Under the pieces are notes generated by a model. The model was not told where the DNA came from. It ran no database searches and worked only from the letters and a program-made list of their open reading frames with translations. A program made the translations under genes and the position numbers. From assembly GCA_002405165.1 (NCBI GenBank), contig DHLF01000001.1:76787-140786 (forward strand): a DNA stretch of 64,000 nucleotides, written 5' to 3'. Below, piece by piece: positions 53,715 to 62,731 of the stretch (the stretch's first letter is position 1; every line of letters begins with the position of its first letter). The stretch comes from Christensenella sp. UBA4675 (lineage in GTDB: Bacteria; Bacillota; Clostridia; Christensenellales; Borkfalkiaceae).

Positions 53715-55247
53715 TTACTCCCATTCGATTGTCGCGGGGGGCTTGCTCGTTATATCGTAAACTACCCTGTTTACACATTTAACTTCGTTTACTATTCTAG
53801 ACGATATTTTAACTAATACGTCGTGAGGAATATCCGCCCAGTCGGCAGTCATACCGTCAACGGAAGTAACCGCCCTTAAAGCAACGGTATAATCGTAAGT
53901 TCTTTCATCGCCCATTACCCCTACGGAGTGCATTCCCGTAAGAACGGCAAAATATTGCCAAATTTTTTTATCTAGTCCCGCTTTTGCAATTTCTTCCCTG
54001 AAAATATAATCGGCTTCTTGTACGATTTCTATTTTCTTTTTGGTTATATTACCTATTATTCTTACTGCAATTCCGGGTCCCGGGAACGGTTGACGATTAA
54101 CGACGAATTCGGGTAAGCCGAGTTCTAATCCGAGCACCCTTACTTCGTCTTTAAAAAGTAGTCTTAAAGGTTCGATAATTTCTTTAAAATCAACTACCGA
54201 CGGAAGTCCGCCGACGTTGTGATGGCTTTTTATTACCGCGCTTTTGCCAAGTCCGCTTTCTATAACGTCGGGATAAATAGTTCCCTGTACTAAAAAATCT
54301 ACCTTACCTATTTTTTTGGCTTCTTCGCTGAATACGTCGATAAAAGATTTACCTATAATTTTTCTCTTTTTTTCGGGTTCTTTTACGCCTTGTAAAGCTT
54401 TTAAAAAATATTTGGAAGCGTCTACCTTGATTAAATTCATTCCCATTTGGTCGTGGAAAACTTCCATAACTTCTTTGGCTTCGTTTTTACGGAGTAAGCC
54501 GTGGTCAACGAATATACAAGTTAAATTTTTGCCTACCGCTTTGTGAACGAGAGTTGCAACTACTGCGCTGTCAACTCCACCGCTCATTGCGCATAGTACT
54601 TTTTTATCTCCAACTTTTTCTCTTATTTTTTTAATTTGTTCGCCGACGAAATCACTCATTTTCCAGTCGCCTTGCGCAAAACAAACTTTATATAAGAAAT
54701 TTTTTAAAATTAAATCGCCTTGACGGGTGTGTACGACTTCGGGATGAAATTGTACCGCGTAAATTTTTCTTTCTTGATTTTCGTAAGCGGAAATTTTACA
54801 CGTTTGGGTGCTAGCCGTTATTTTAAAACCTTGCGGTAATTCTACAACTTGGTCGGTATGACTCATCCAGCAAACGCTTTCTTTATCCATTCCGTCAAAA
54901 ATAACGCTATCGCCGTAAGATATTTTTTGTTTTCCGTACTCTCTTATTTCCGCGTGCGCTACTTTTCCGCCGAGTTCGTAAGCGGTTAGTTGCATTCCGT
55001 AGCAAATTCCTAAAACGGGAACGCCTAGCGAAAATATTTCTTTATTTACCTTTGGAGCGTCGGGAGCGAACACGCTTGACGGACCGCCCGTAAAAATTAT
55101 TCCTATCGGATTATAACTTTTAATTTTTTCGATAGAAGATTCTGCGGAAATAAGTTCCGCATATACATTTAAATTTCTGACTCTACGAACAATTAGTTGA
55201 TTATATTGTCCGCCGAAATCGATTACTAAAACGGTTTGATGTTGCAT
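53715..55247 (-). CDS. guaA: GMP synthase (glutamine-hydrolysing)
   Basis: 510 residues. N-terminal class I amidotransferase with the nucleophile Cys in GICYGMQL and His in VQFHPEVVH; ATP-pyrophosphatase motif SGGVDSAVVA near residue 226; C-terminal dimerisation domain ending CVNRVVYDITSKPPATIEWE. It converts XMP to GMP. Its own promoter lies directly upstream; there is no room for a purine riboswitch. Confidence 0.97.
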   Translation of the reverse strand: MQHQTVLVIDFGGQYNQLIVRRVRNLNVYAELISAESSIEKIKSYNPIGIIFTGGPSSVFAPDAPKVNKEIFSLGVPVLGICYGMQLTAYELGGKVAHAEIREYGKQKISYGDSVIFDGMDKESVCWMSHTDQVVELPQGFKITASTQTCKISAYENQERKIYAVQFHPEVVHTRQGDLILKNFLYKVCFAQGDWKMSDFVGEQIKKIREKVGDKKVLCAMSGGVDSAVVATLVHKAVGKNLTCIFVDHGLLRKNEAKEVMEVFHDQMGMNLIKVDASKYFLKALQGVKEPEKKRKIIGKSFIDVFSEEAKKIGKVDFLVQGTIYPDVIESGLGKSAVIKSHHNVGGLPSVVDFKEIIEPLRLLFKDEVRVLGLELGLPEFVVNRQPFPGPGIAVRIIGNITKKKIEIVQEADYIFREEIAKAGLDKKIWQYFAVLTGMHSVGVMGDERTYDYTVALRAVTSVDGMTADWADIPHDVLVKISSRIVNEVKCVNRVVYDITSKPPATIEWE

Positions 55248-55276
55248 TTTTAAAATTCCTTTGTTTTCTATAAAAA

Positions 55277-55305
55277 AATATACATTTTTCGCTATTTTTT
55301 GTCAA
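55277..55305 (-). promoter_or_regulatory. Promoter of guaA
   Basis: Minus strand TTGACA (55300-55305), 17 bases, TATATT (55277-55282), 30 bases before the guaA start. Confidence 0.8.
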
Positions 55306-55323
55306 GTTATTAGCTACACAATT

Positions 55324-56919
55324 TTATTTTTTTAAAGCGTTTTTTATAAGCCCTTTAAACAAAGGATGCGGTTTATTAGGACGCGATTTGAATTCAGGAT
55401 GGAATTGTACCCCAACGAAAAATTTACAAGCAGGATTTTCTATTGTTTCTACTATGTATCCGTCGGGAGATGTTCCGCCGATTACAAGTCCTTTTTCGGT
55501 AAGTAAATCCCTATAATCGTTATTAAATTCATAGCGATGTCTATGTCTTTCGTAAATTTCGGTTTGCCCGTAGCACTCGTATAACTTAGTATCTTCTTTT
55601 ATTTTACAAGGATATGCGCCCAACCTTAAAGTACCGCCTTTATTGACTTGTTCGTTTTGGTCGGGAAGGAAGTCTATAACTTTATTTTTAGATTGACTAT
55701 CGAATTCCCCCGAATTTGCGTCTTTTAATCCGCAAACGTTACGAGCAAATTCTATTACCGCGGTTTGCATACCTAAACATATTCCTAAATAAGGAACGTC
55801 GTTTTCCCTCGCGTATTTAGCGGATATAATTTTTCCTTCTATCCCCCTATTGCCGAATCCGCCGGGAACGAGAATACCGTCCGCGTCTTTTAATACTTTT
55901 GCAACGTTATCTTCGGTTAAAGCTTCGCTGTCCGTCCATAAAATGTTGACGTTTGCCCCATAATAATATCCTGCGTGCCTTAACGCTTCCGCAACGGATA
56001 AATACGCGTCGTGTAAAGCAACGTATTTGCCGACTATTGCTATATTGACCTGTTTATCCGGGTGTTTTATCTTATTCACCATTTCCGCCCACTCGGTTAA
56101 ATCGGGTTCGGGAGTAACTAAACCGAGTTCCCTACAAACAACTTTTGAAAAGTTGCTTTTTTCCAGCATTAAAGGAGCTTCGTATAGTGTAGGCAACGTA
56201 ATATTTTCTATTACGCAATCTTTTTTAACGTTGCAAAAAAGCGAAATTTTATTAAAAATATTTTCTTCTAATTCTTCGTCGCAACGAAGTATTATTATGT
56301 TTGGATTTACGCCCATTCCCTGCAATTCTTTAACCGAATGTTGCGTGGGCTTACTTTTATGTTCGTCGCTACCCGACAAAAACGGAACTAGCGTAACGTG
56401 AATAAACAAGCTGTTTTCCTTGCCGACTTCCAGCGAAATTTGACGAACGGCTTCTAAAAACGGTTGCGATTCTATATCGCCTATCGTTCCGCCGATTTCC
56501 GTTATTATTACGTCCGCGTCCGACTCTCTTCCGACGTGATATACGAATTCTTTAATTTCGTTAGTTATGTGCGGAATTATTTGAACGGTAGAACCTAAAT
56601 ATTCGCCCCTTCTCTCTTTATTTAAAACATTCCAAAAAACTTTTCCCGTAGTTAGGTTGGAATATTTATTTAAATTTTCGTCGATAAATCTTTCATAATG
56701 TCCTAAATCAAGGTCGGTTTCCGCACCGTCTTCCGTAACGAAAACTTCCCCGTGTTGATAAGGACTCATAGTGCCGGGGTCTACGTTTATATAGGGGTCT
56801 AATTTTTGAGAAATTACTTTTAATCCCCTTGCTTTTAATAATCTCCCAAGCGACGCCGCCGTTATTCCTTTACCTAGTCCCGAAACGACACCACCCGTTA
56901 CAAATATATATTTTTTCAT
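55324..56919 (-). CDS. pyrG: CTP synthase
   Basis: 531 residues. The synthetase domain begins YIFVTGGVVSGLGKGI (ATP loop) with ITEIGGTIGDIES; the C-terminal glutaminase has the nucleophile Cys in GICLGMQTAV and VQFHPEFKSRP. It makes CTP from UTP, ATP and glutamine. It ends 76 bases before guaA, and guaA has its own promoter. Confidence 0.97.
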   Translation of the reverse strand: MKKYIFVTGGVVSGLGKGITAASLGRLLKARGLKVISQKLDPYINVDPGTMSPYQHGEVFVTEDGAETDLDLGHYERFIDENLNKYSNLTTGKVFWNVLNKERRGEYLGSTVQIIPHITNEIKEFVYHVGRESDADVIITEIGGTIGDIESQPFLEAVRQISLEVGKENSLFIHVTLVPFLSGSDEHKSKPTQHSVKELQGMGVNPNIIILRCDEELEENIFNKISLFCNVKKDCVIENITLPTLYEAPLMLEKSNFSKVVCRELGLVTPEPDLTEWAEMVNKIKHPDKQVNIAIVGKYVALHDAYLSVAEALRHAGYYYGANVNILWTDSEALTEDNVAKVLKDADGILVPGGFGNRGIEGKIISAKYARENDVPYLGICLGMQTAVIEFARNVCGLKDANSGEFDSQSKNKVIDFLPDQNEQVNKGGTLRLGAYPCKIKEDTKLYECYGQTEIYERHRHRYEFNNDYRDLLTEKGLVIGGTSPDGYIVETIENPACKFFVGVQFHPEFKSRPNKPHPLFKGLIKNALKK

Positions 56920-57013
56920 AATTTCCTCTGTTATTTTTCAGTATTTAATTTTTCATAATCTTTTTTTATTTGCAAATGTAGTAATTCCAGTTTATTTCCA
57001 ATTTGCAAAAAAT

Positions 57014-57592
57014 TTAATTTCCGTACGTCTTTATTATTTCCAAAGCGACGCTTTTCTTTTTAACACACCTATCCATCGCCTGTTTTTCGATATATCGGTG
57101 GGCTTCTTCTTCATTAAACGCAAGTTTTGTGATGAGCAAAAGCTTAGCCCTGCTCTCTAACTTTATTTCTTCCATTTTTTCTTTAAGCGTTTCGGTTTTT
57201 TTAGCAAATCCCTTTAATCTTACGTTAGTAGCAACGCACATATTTATTCCTTGCGAAAACAACTGAATAGATAAAGGTTTAGGCAAACAATATACGCCTA
57301 TTTTTTCCATATGATAAGAAACGCTGTCAAAAACGTCCGATTTTACTAGCGTTAAAACGCCTGTATAAGTATCTTTTACGATTTCTTCCGCAAGTTCCGT
57401 TCCGTACTCGTCTTTTAAAGGACAGTTTATAATTACTATATCGTAATCTCTATCCGCAAGCCGTCTGCGAGCTTCCGCTCCGCTGAAAACGAATTCGTTA
57501 GTAAAATTTTCACCTAAAAATCTTTTAAAGAACTCCGTTCCCTTTTCGGATGACGACACTGTCAGAACTTTTTTCTCCGACACGATTATCAT
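57014..57592 (-). CDS. ANTAR-domain response regulator (RNA-binding antiterminator)
   Basis: 192 residues. Residues 1-120 form a receiver-like domain whose phospho-acceptor position carries Asn (IVIINCPL), so normal phosphorylation is unlikely, although Lys in LPKPL is kept. Residues about 130-190 are an ANTAR domain (LKEKMEEIKLESRAKLLL, then NEEEAHRYIEKQAMD). ANTAR proteins bind paired RNA hairpins and prevent termination. It is the last gene of the nitrogen operon, 4 bases after glnA, and the operon leader holds a terminator-like hairpin that would be a sensible target. Confidence 0.9.
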   Translation of the reverse strand: MIIVSEKKVLTVSSSEKGTEFFKRFLGENFTNEFVFSGAEARRRLADRDYDIVIINCPLKDEYGTELAEEIVKDTYTGVLTLVKSDVFDSVSYHMEKIGVYCLPKPLSIQLFSQGINMCVATNVRLKGFAKKTETLKEKMEEIKLESRAKLLLITKLAFNEEEAHRYIEKQAMDRCVKKKSVALEIIKTYGN

Positions 57593-57596
57593 CTTT

Positions 57597-58784
57597 TTAG
57601 TCCTTTAAAGAATTTATTATTTCAGTTGGTAAATATTTTTTAATAAAACTGCTTTCAAAAGCTAGTTTTCTAGCCGATTTTAAATCTTGCGGTAATTTTT
57701 CTAAACTTGAATTTTCAAACGCGTTTCCGATATTTTCTTCGGGTAAAACGCTTTTATTTTCTATTCCTTCGAGTCCTGCGTAAATTATTAAAGCATACGC
57801 AATATATACGTTTGCTTGCCCGTCGGGTGAACGAAGTTCAAATCTTTTTTTACCTTTCGTTGCGGGAATTCTAACTAAAGTAGACCTATTTTCTCTTGCC
57901 CACGATATAGTATTAGGAGCTTTTAATTCACCAAGTCTTAAATAAGATTGCTCGGTGGGATTTAAAAAACATGTTATATCTTTAATTCTATTTAAAACGC
58001 CCGCTACGAAATTATCCGTAACGCTTTCTTCTACGCCGTTTAAAGAAACGTTTACATGTAATCCGCTTCCGCTTTTATTTTCCAAAGGTTTAGGTTCGAA
58101 ACTAGCATAAAACCCGTTTTTGTTTGCAATAGACTGCGTTGCGTTTTTAAAAATTACGGCATGGTCGGCAGAAGATAATGCGTCCGAATACATAAAATCT
58201 ATTTCGTTTTGTCCCGGACCTTCTTCGTGATGAGAACATTCGGGAGTAAGTCCCATTTCTTCTATCGTTAAACAAATTTCTCTACGAACGTTTTCGCCCT
58301 TATCTTTTGGCGCAACGTCCATATACCCTGCGTTGTCGCAAGGTTCGTTAGTTTTATTGCCGTTTTCGTCAAGTTTAAATAAATAAAATTCGAATTCCGT
58401 TCCGAAATTAAATTCAATTCCCTTTTGTTTAGCCTTTTCTATTGCATTTTTAAGGATATTTCTCGAATCGGCATTATACGGCGTTCCGTCGGGATTTTTT
58501 ATATCGCAAAAAAGTCTTATAACCCTGCCGTGAGATGGACGCCAAGGAAGTAGCGTTAAAGTTGCGGGGTCGGGAAAAAGAAATAAATCAGACTTTTCAA
58601 TCCCTTGAAAACCGTTTATTGCCGACCCGTCGAACGAAATTCCGTTTTTAAACGCGTCTTCTAATCTATCGGGCATAATAGACGCGTTTTTTAAATTACC
58701 GTAAACGTCGCAAAACGCCAGTCTTATAAATTTAACGTCTTCTCTTTCAACGTACTCCATTACGTCTTGTACTAAATAACTCAT
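57597..58784 (-). CDS. glnA: Glutamine synthetase type I (short form)
   Basis: 395 residues, about 50 fewer than the usual type I enzyme; the loss is at the C-terminus. The catalytic core is intact: SFDGSAINGFQGIEKSDLFL, FEFYLF metal Glu, HHEEGPGQNEIDF, NKSGSGLHVNVSL, and the ATP-site region RVLRIPATKG-like (STLVRIPATKGKKRFELRSPD). It makes glutamine from glutamate and ammonia. Short GlnA next to an ANTAR gene is common in Clostridia (from memory). Confidence 0.92.
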   Translation of the reverse strand: MSYLVQDVMEYVEREDVKFIRLAFCDVYGNLKNASIMPDRLEDAFKNGISFDGSAINGFQGIEKSDLFLFPDPATLTLLPWRPSHGRVIRLFCDIKNPDGTPYNADSRNILKNAIEKAKQKGIEFNFGTEFEFYLFKLDENGNKTNEPCDNAGYMDVAPKDKGENVRREICLTIEEMGLTPECSHHEEGPGQNEIDFMYSDALSSADHAVIFKNATQSIANKNGFYASFEPKPLENKSGSGLHVNVSLNGVEESVTDNFVAGVLNRIKDITCFLNPTEQSYLRLGELKAPNTISWARENRSTLVRIPATKGKKRFELRSPDGQANVYIAYALIIYAGLEGIENKSVLPEENIGNAFENSSLEKLPQDLKSARKLAFESSFIKKYLPTEIINSLKD

Positions 58785-58818
58785 TTTATTCTCCTATCCA
58801 TAAAAAAGTCAATACATT

Positions 58819-59538
58819 TTAATTTTCAACGTATAACTGCCTATAAGGGTTGCTAGAATTTGGCGTTAAAACGTAAAAATTGTCGTGAATAAACGAATTT
58901 GTATCGTATCCAAACTTATCGCAAAAATTGTTTATATAAGGAATTATACATTGTAAATCTTCTTTTGTTGCCTTACTTACCTTAACTTGCGGTGGAAAAT
59001 TATCAGGTAAATCGGGCGTTCTTAAAAATATTTTTCCACCGTGCATACCCGTACCGCAAAAGTTACCGACAATATTTTTTTCGTTGTTTTTGTTAAGTAC
59101 GATTATGTAACCGCCCGCTTGATATTCACCTAAAAAACTGCCGGCTATACCGCCTATTACCATTACGGGGAATTTTTGCATATAGGCTTTCATATGAATT
59201 CCTACCCTATATCCCGCATTGCCGTTTACGTAAATTTCTCCACCGCGCATTGCGTATCCTAACGCGTCCCCCGCGTTGCCGTCTACCACGATAGAACCGC
59301 TATCCATAGTATCTCCCACGGCGTCTTGAACGTTGCCTTCTACGGTAATGTTACTACCCGACAAATACGCCCCTAGCGCATTCCCCGGTATGCCTTGTAT
59401 AGTAATATTTTTACCCGACAACCCGCACCCTATAAAGCGTTGTCCCAAACAGTTTTTTATTAGTATATCATCTTTTTCGTTTCTTATCAATTCATTAAGC
59501 AAATCAAATTTAATATTTTTTGCATCAATTATTTTCAT
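58819..59538 (-). CDS. Glutamate synthase GXGXG-domain subunit
   Basis: 239 residues from ATG 59538 (GGGAGAAAGG just before it; the frame is open a further 23 codons). The right-handed beta-helix repeats have the GxxGxxxG spacing (GQRFIGCGLSGKNITIQG, GNAGDALGYAMRGGEIYVNG). It corresponds to the C-terminal domain of the large glutamate synthase subunit, made here as a separate protein. The role is structural, forming the ammonia tunnel wall. Confidence 0.88.
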   Translation of the reverse strand: MKIIDAKNIKFDLLNELIRNEKDDILIKNCLGQRFIGCGLSGKNITIQGIPGNALGAYLSGSNITVEGNVQDAVGDTMDSGSIVVDGNAGDALGYAMRGGEIYVNGNAGYRVGIHMKAYMQKFPVMVIGGIAGSFLGEYQAGGYIIVLNKNNEKNIVGNFCGTGMHGGKIFLRTPDLPDNFPPQVKVSKATKEDLQCIIPYINNFCDKFGYDTNSFIHDNFYVLTPNSSNPYRQLYVEN

Positions 59539-59558
59539 AGCCCTTTCTCCCATAATTT

Positions 59559-60788
59559 TTATACTTCCTTGGTAAGAATGTTTTCTCTTGCTTCCTTTGA
59601 AAAACAAATAAGTGCGGGTTCTTGTTTTATCGATTCGAAATCAATTTTTTCAAGCGGAATTTTTTCCCTTACGATAGACGTATAAATACCCGCTCTATCT
59701 ACCTTTCCGATTAGTTTAAAGCCCTTTAAATATCCGTCTTTTACATAAAATTTTCTAATTCCGTCATCGTTATTTACGCAAATTTCTTTTCCTATATAAC
59801 TGCCTGCGCTGATTATGTGTTTTCCAAAAAAACCTATACTATTCATAGCTATGGATTTATTAAATGTAGCGTTTAATCCTGCCATATTTTTACCTGCCGT
59901 TTCGCCTTGATAATAAGCGTTAGGCAGTATTGCTATTATTTTTCTTTCGTTTGTGGTTTCGTCTACCGTTTCGCTACAATCTCCGCAAGCGTAAACGTCG
60001 GGAACGGTCGTAGCGCACTTTTCGTCTATTATAATTCCTCTATTTACTTCCGCGCCGATTTCTTTTGCTAAATTTACGTTTGGTCTTACGCCGACGGCGA
60101 CGACTAATACGTCGAATTGTTCTTTCGTTCCGTCCGACAAAATAGCTTCGTTTTTATCGAAAGATTTTACGCTAACGCCTAAAAGAAATTTAATTCCCTT
60201 ATCGGTCAACGTAATTTCAACTACGTCGGCTTCTTCTTTTCCTAAAATACTAGGTAGAATGTGGTCGGCAAGATCTACTACCGTAATTTCTTTTACTTTT
60301 CCGACTAAACATTCCGCACACTTTAAACCTATTAAACCGGCGCCCATTATAAGCACTTTTTTATCTTTACTAATAACGCTTTGCAAGTATTTTGCGTCGT
60401 CCAAACTCATAAAAGTAGTTTTTTCTTTTACTTTGTCTAAATTTTCGATAGGCGGAACAAACGGTTTAGAACCCGTTGCAATCATAAGTTTATCGTAGTC
60501 GAATTTTTGTCCGTCGTCGGTTTCTACGAATTTATTTTCAGCGTCTATTTTAACTACTTTTTTCCCTAAAACGGCGTTTACGTTATTTTCTTTATAAAAA
60601 TCGTCGTTACGATATTTCATTTTTTCCAAAGTAGTTTTGCCTTGAATTAAATAAGAAATTAAAGGTCTAGAATAAGTATGATACTTTTCGTCAGATATTA
60701 CAGTAATTTTTCCTATTTTATCTACGCTTCTTATTCCTTCTATCGTTCCGATTGCCCCTGCCGAATTTCCGATAATTACGTATTTCAT
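59559..60788 (-). CDS. FAD/NAD(P)-dependent oxidoreductase of the glutamate synthase operon
   Basis: 409 residues, pyridine nucleotide-disulphide oxidoreductase fold. FAD motif YVIIGNSAGAIGTIEGIR (GNSAGA variant), NAD motif VLIMGAGLIGLKCAECL, and the second FAD motif PDVYACGDCSE. It likely passes electrons from NAD(P)H, via the ferredoxin-like protein, to the FMN subunit. Confidence 0.88.
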   Translation of the reverse strand: MKYVIIGNSAGAIGTIEGIRSVDKIGKITVISDEKYHTYSRPLISYLIQGKTTLEKMKYRNDDFYKENNVNAVLGKKVVKIDAENKFVETDDGQKFDYDKLMIATGSKPFVPPIENLDKVKEKTTFMSLDDAKYLQSVISKDKKVLIMGAGLIGLKCAECLVGKVKEITVVDLADHILPSILGKEEADVVEITLTDKGIKFLLGVSVKSFDKNEAILSDGTKEQFDVLVVAVGVRPNVNLAKEIGAEVNRGIIIDEKCATTVPDVYACGDCSETVDETTNERKIIAILPNAYYQGETAGKNMAGLNATFNKSIAMNSIGFFGKHIISAGSYIGKEICVNNDDGIRKFYVKDGYLKGFKLIGKVDRAGIYTSIVREKIPLEKIDFESIKQEPALICFSKEARENILTKEV

Positions 60789-60790
60789 AT

Positions 60791-61219
60791 CTATCTCTCC
60801 TCAAAAACAATCGCACCGTTAGGACAGCCTTTTACGCAAGCGGGCTTTCCGCAGGAATTAGTTATACAAAGTTCGCATTTTTGCATTACACCGCTATCGC
60901 TTATAGATAAAGCCCCGTACGGGCAAACCAAAACGCACGTATAACAACCTATACACTTACTTTTATCGATTTCTTTTACGCCGTTTTCACAATGAATTGC
61001 GCCCGCTATGCAACTTTTTTCGCACAATGGTTCTTTGCAATGTCTACAAGAAACTGCGTAAGTTACGTTACCTTTTTCTTCTATTTTAATGTTCGGGCGA
61101 ATGATTTTATCTTTTAAAGATAAATACATTGCTTTTCCGCCGATATTTGCGTACGCGCAGTTGTATTCGCACAATTTACAACCCAAACACCATTTTTCGT
61201 TTACGTATATTCTTTTCAT
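60791..61219 (-). CDS. 4Fe-4S ferredoxin-type protein
   Basis: 142 residues with four Cys clusters: CLGCKLCEYNC, CRHCKEPLCEKSC, CIGCYTCVLVCP and CELC..CGKPACVKGCP. These can hold up to four [4Fe-4S] clusters. It resembles the electron-transfer subunit of HycB type and sits between the FAD and FMN subunits of the split glutamate synthase, with 2-base or smaller gaps. Confidence 0.9.
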   Translation of the reverse strand: MKRIYVNEKWCLGCKLCEYNCAYANIGGKAMYLSLKDKIIRPNIKIEEKGNVTYAVSCRHCKEPLCEKSCIAGAIHCENGVKEIDKSKCIGCYTCVLVCPYGALSISDSGVMQKCELCITNSCGKPACVKGCPNGAIVFEER

Positions 61220-61220
61220 T

Positions 61221-62729
61221 TTATTCTCCGGCGTGTTTTATTCCGAGTATTTGCAACTCTTTATCGGTAAGACCTACGCCTCTTAGCATAAGCCTGTTAC
61301 CTTTTAAAGCTTCTATCGAATTTATTCCCATTCCGCCCATAAGCTCTTTGATTTCTCTATCCCAAGCGGTTAAAAGATTTACTAAGTTTTGACAACCTAC
61401 GTCGGGATTTAAACGTTTTACGAGTTCGGGAACTTGCGTAGCTATACCCCAGTTACATTTGCCTTTTTGACAACTTCTGCACAAATGACAACCCATTGCG
61501 ATTAACGCGGAAGTTGCGATATATACTGCGTCTGCACCCAAAGCTATTGCCTTTACGACGTCGCTACTGCTTCTTATAGAACCGCCTACAACCAAGGAAA
61601 CGTTATCTCTTATTCCTTCTTCTCTCAATCTCGAATCTACGCACGCAAGCGCGAGTTCGATAGGAATTCCGACGTTATCTCTAATTCTTGTAGGAGCCGC
61701 GCCCGTTCCGCCACGGAATCCGTCTATTGCGATAATGTCGGCTCCGCTTCTTGCAATTCCGCTTGCGATTGCGGCGATATTATGTACGGCGGCAACTTTT
61801 ACGATAATCGGTTTCTTGTACTCGGTAGCTTCTTTTAAAGAATAAACTAATTGTCTTAAATCTTCTATCGAATAAATGTCGTGATGCGGAGCAGGTGAAA
61901 TTGCGTCCGAACCAACGGGAATCATTCTCGTTTTAGAAACGTCTTCGGAAATTTTTGCCCCTGGTAAGTGTCCGCCTATTCCCGGTTTTGCGCCTTGTCC
62001 CATTTTTATTTCGATTGCCGCGCCCGTTTCGAGATAATCTTTAAACACCCCGAATCTTCCCGAAGCAACTTGTACAATCGTATTTTTACCGTATTTATAA
62101 AAGTCTCTGTGAAGTCCGCCTTCGCCCGTGTTATAGTAAGTTCCGAGCATTTCGGAAGCCCTTGCCAAACTTTCGTGAGCGTTTTTGGAAATAGAACCGT
62201 AGCTCATTGCCGAAAACATAATAGGAAGCGATAAATTAAGCATAGGCGGTAATACGTTTTTAATATTGCCTTTATTATCCCTTACTATTTCAACGTTTCT
62301 TTTACCCAAGCTTACTTTTGTTTCCATAGGTTCTCTTAACGGATCTATGGACGGGTTGGTAACTTGCGAAGCGTTTATTAAAATTTTATCGAAATAAACG
62401 GGATATTTTTCGGGATTTCCCATACTCGACAACAAAACTCCTCCCGTTTTTGCTTGTTTATAAATTTCTTTTATATTTTGCGCGTGCCAGTTATCGTTTT
62501 GTTTAAAAGTTAAATCGCTTTTTACGATTTTTAAAGCCCTAGTTGGACAAAGCGTTACGCATCTATGACAGTTTACGCATTTCGTTTCGTCCGAAATCAT
62601 AAAGCTTCCCTTTTCGGTTTTTACAAACGAATGAACTTCGTTTGCACATTGTCGTTCGCATACTCTACAACGAATACATCTTTCGTCGTCCCTTTTTACC
62701 TCATAATCGGCGTAAATATAATCGACCAT
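61221..62729 (-). CDS. Glutamate synthase FMN subunit (archaeal type) with ferredoxin domain
   Basis: 502 residues. Residues about 10-70 hold two [4Fe-4S] motifs (CIRCRVCERQC, CVNCHRCVTLCP). Residues about 95-480 are the FMN-binding glutamate synthase barrel (PIMFSAMSYGSISKNAHESLARA, GEGGLHRD, GQGAKPGIGGHLPG, IAIDGFRGGTGAAP) with the 3Fe-4S cysteines in CHLCRSCQKGKCNWGI. It reduces 2-iminoglutarate to glutamate. Confidence 0.94.
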   Translation of the reverse strand: MVDYIYADYEVKRDDERCIRCRVCERQCANEVHSFVKTEKGSFMISDETKCVNCHRCVTLCPTRALKIVKSDLTFKQNDNWHAQNIKEIYKQAKTGGVLLSSMGNPEKYPVYFDKILINASQVTNPSIDPLREPMETKVSLGKRNVEIVRDNKGNIKNVLPPMLNLSLPIMFSAMSYGSISKNAHESLARASEMLGTYYNTGEGGLHRDFYKYGKNTIVQVASGRFGVFKDYLETGAAIEIKMGQGAKPGIGGHLPGAKISEDVSKTRMIPVGSDAISPAPHHDIYSIEDLRQLVYSLKEATEYKKPIIVKVAAVHNIAAIASGIARSGADIIAIDGFRGGTGAAPTRIRDNVGIPIELALACVDSRLREEGIRDNVSLVVGGSIRSSSDVVKAIALGADAVYIATSALIAMGCHLCRSCQKGKCNWGIATQVPELVKRLNPDVGCQNLVNLLTAWDREIKELMGGMGINSIEALKGNRLMLRGVGLTDKELQILGIKHAGE

Positions 62730-62731
62730 AC

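Noticed and set aside
53395..55323. Purine riboswitch near guaA
   Set aside because: Only about 20 bases separate the guaA -10 from the ribosome binding site, and no aptamer is seen.
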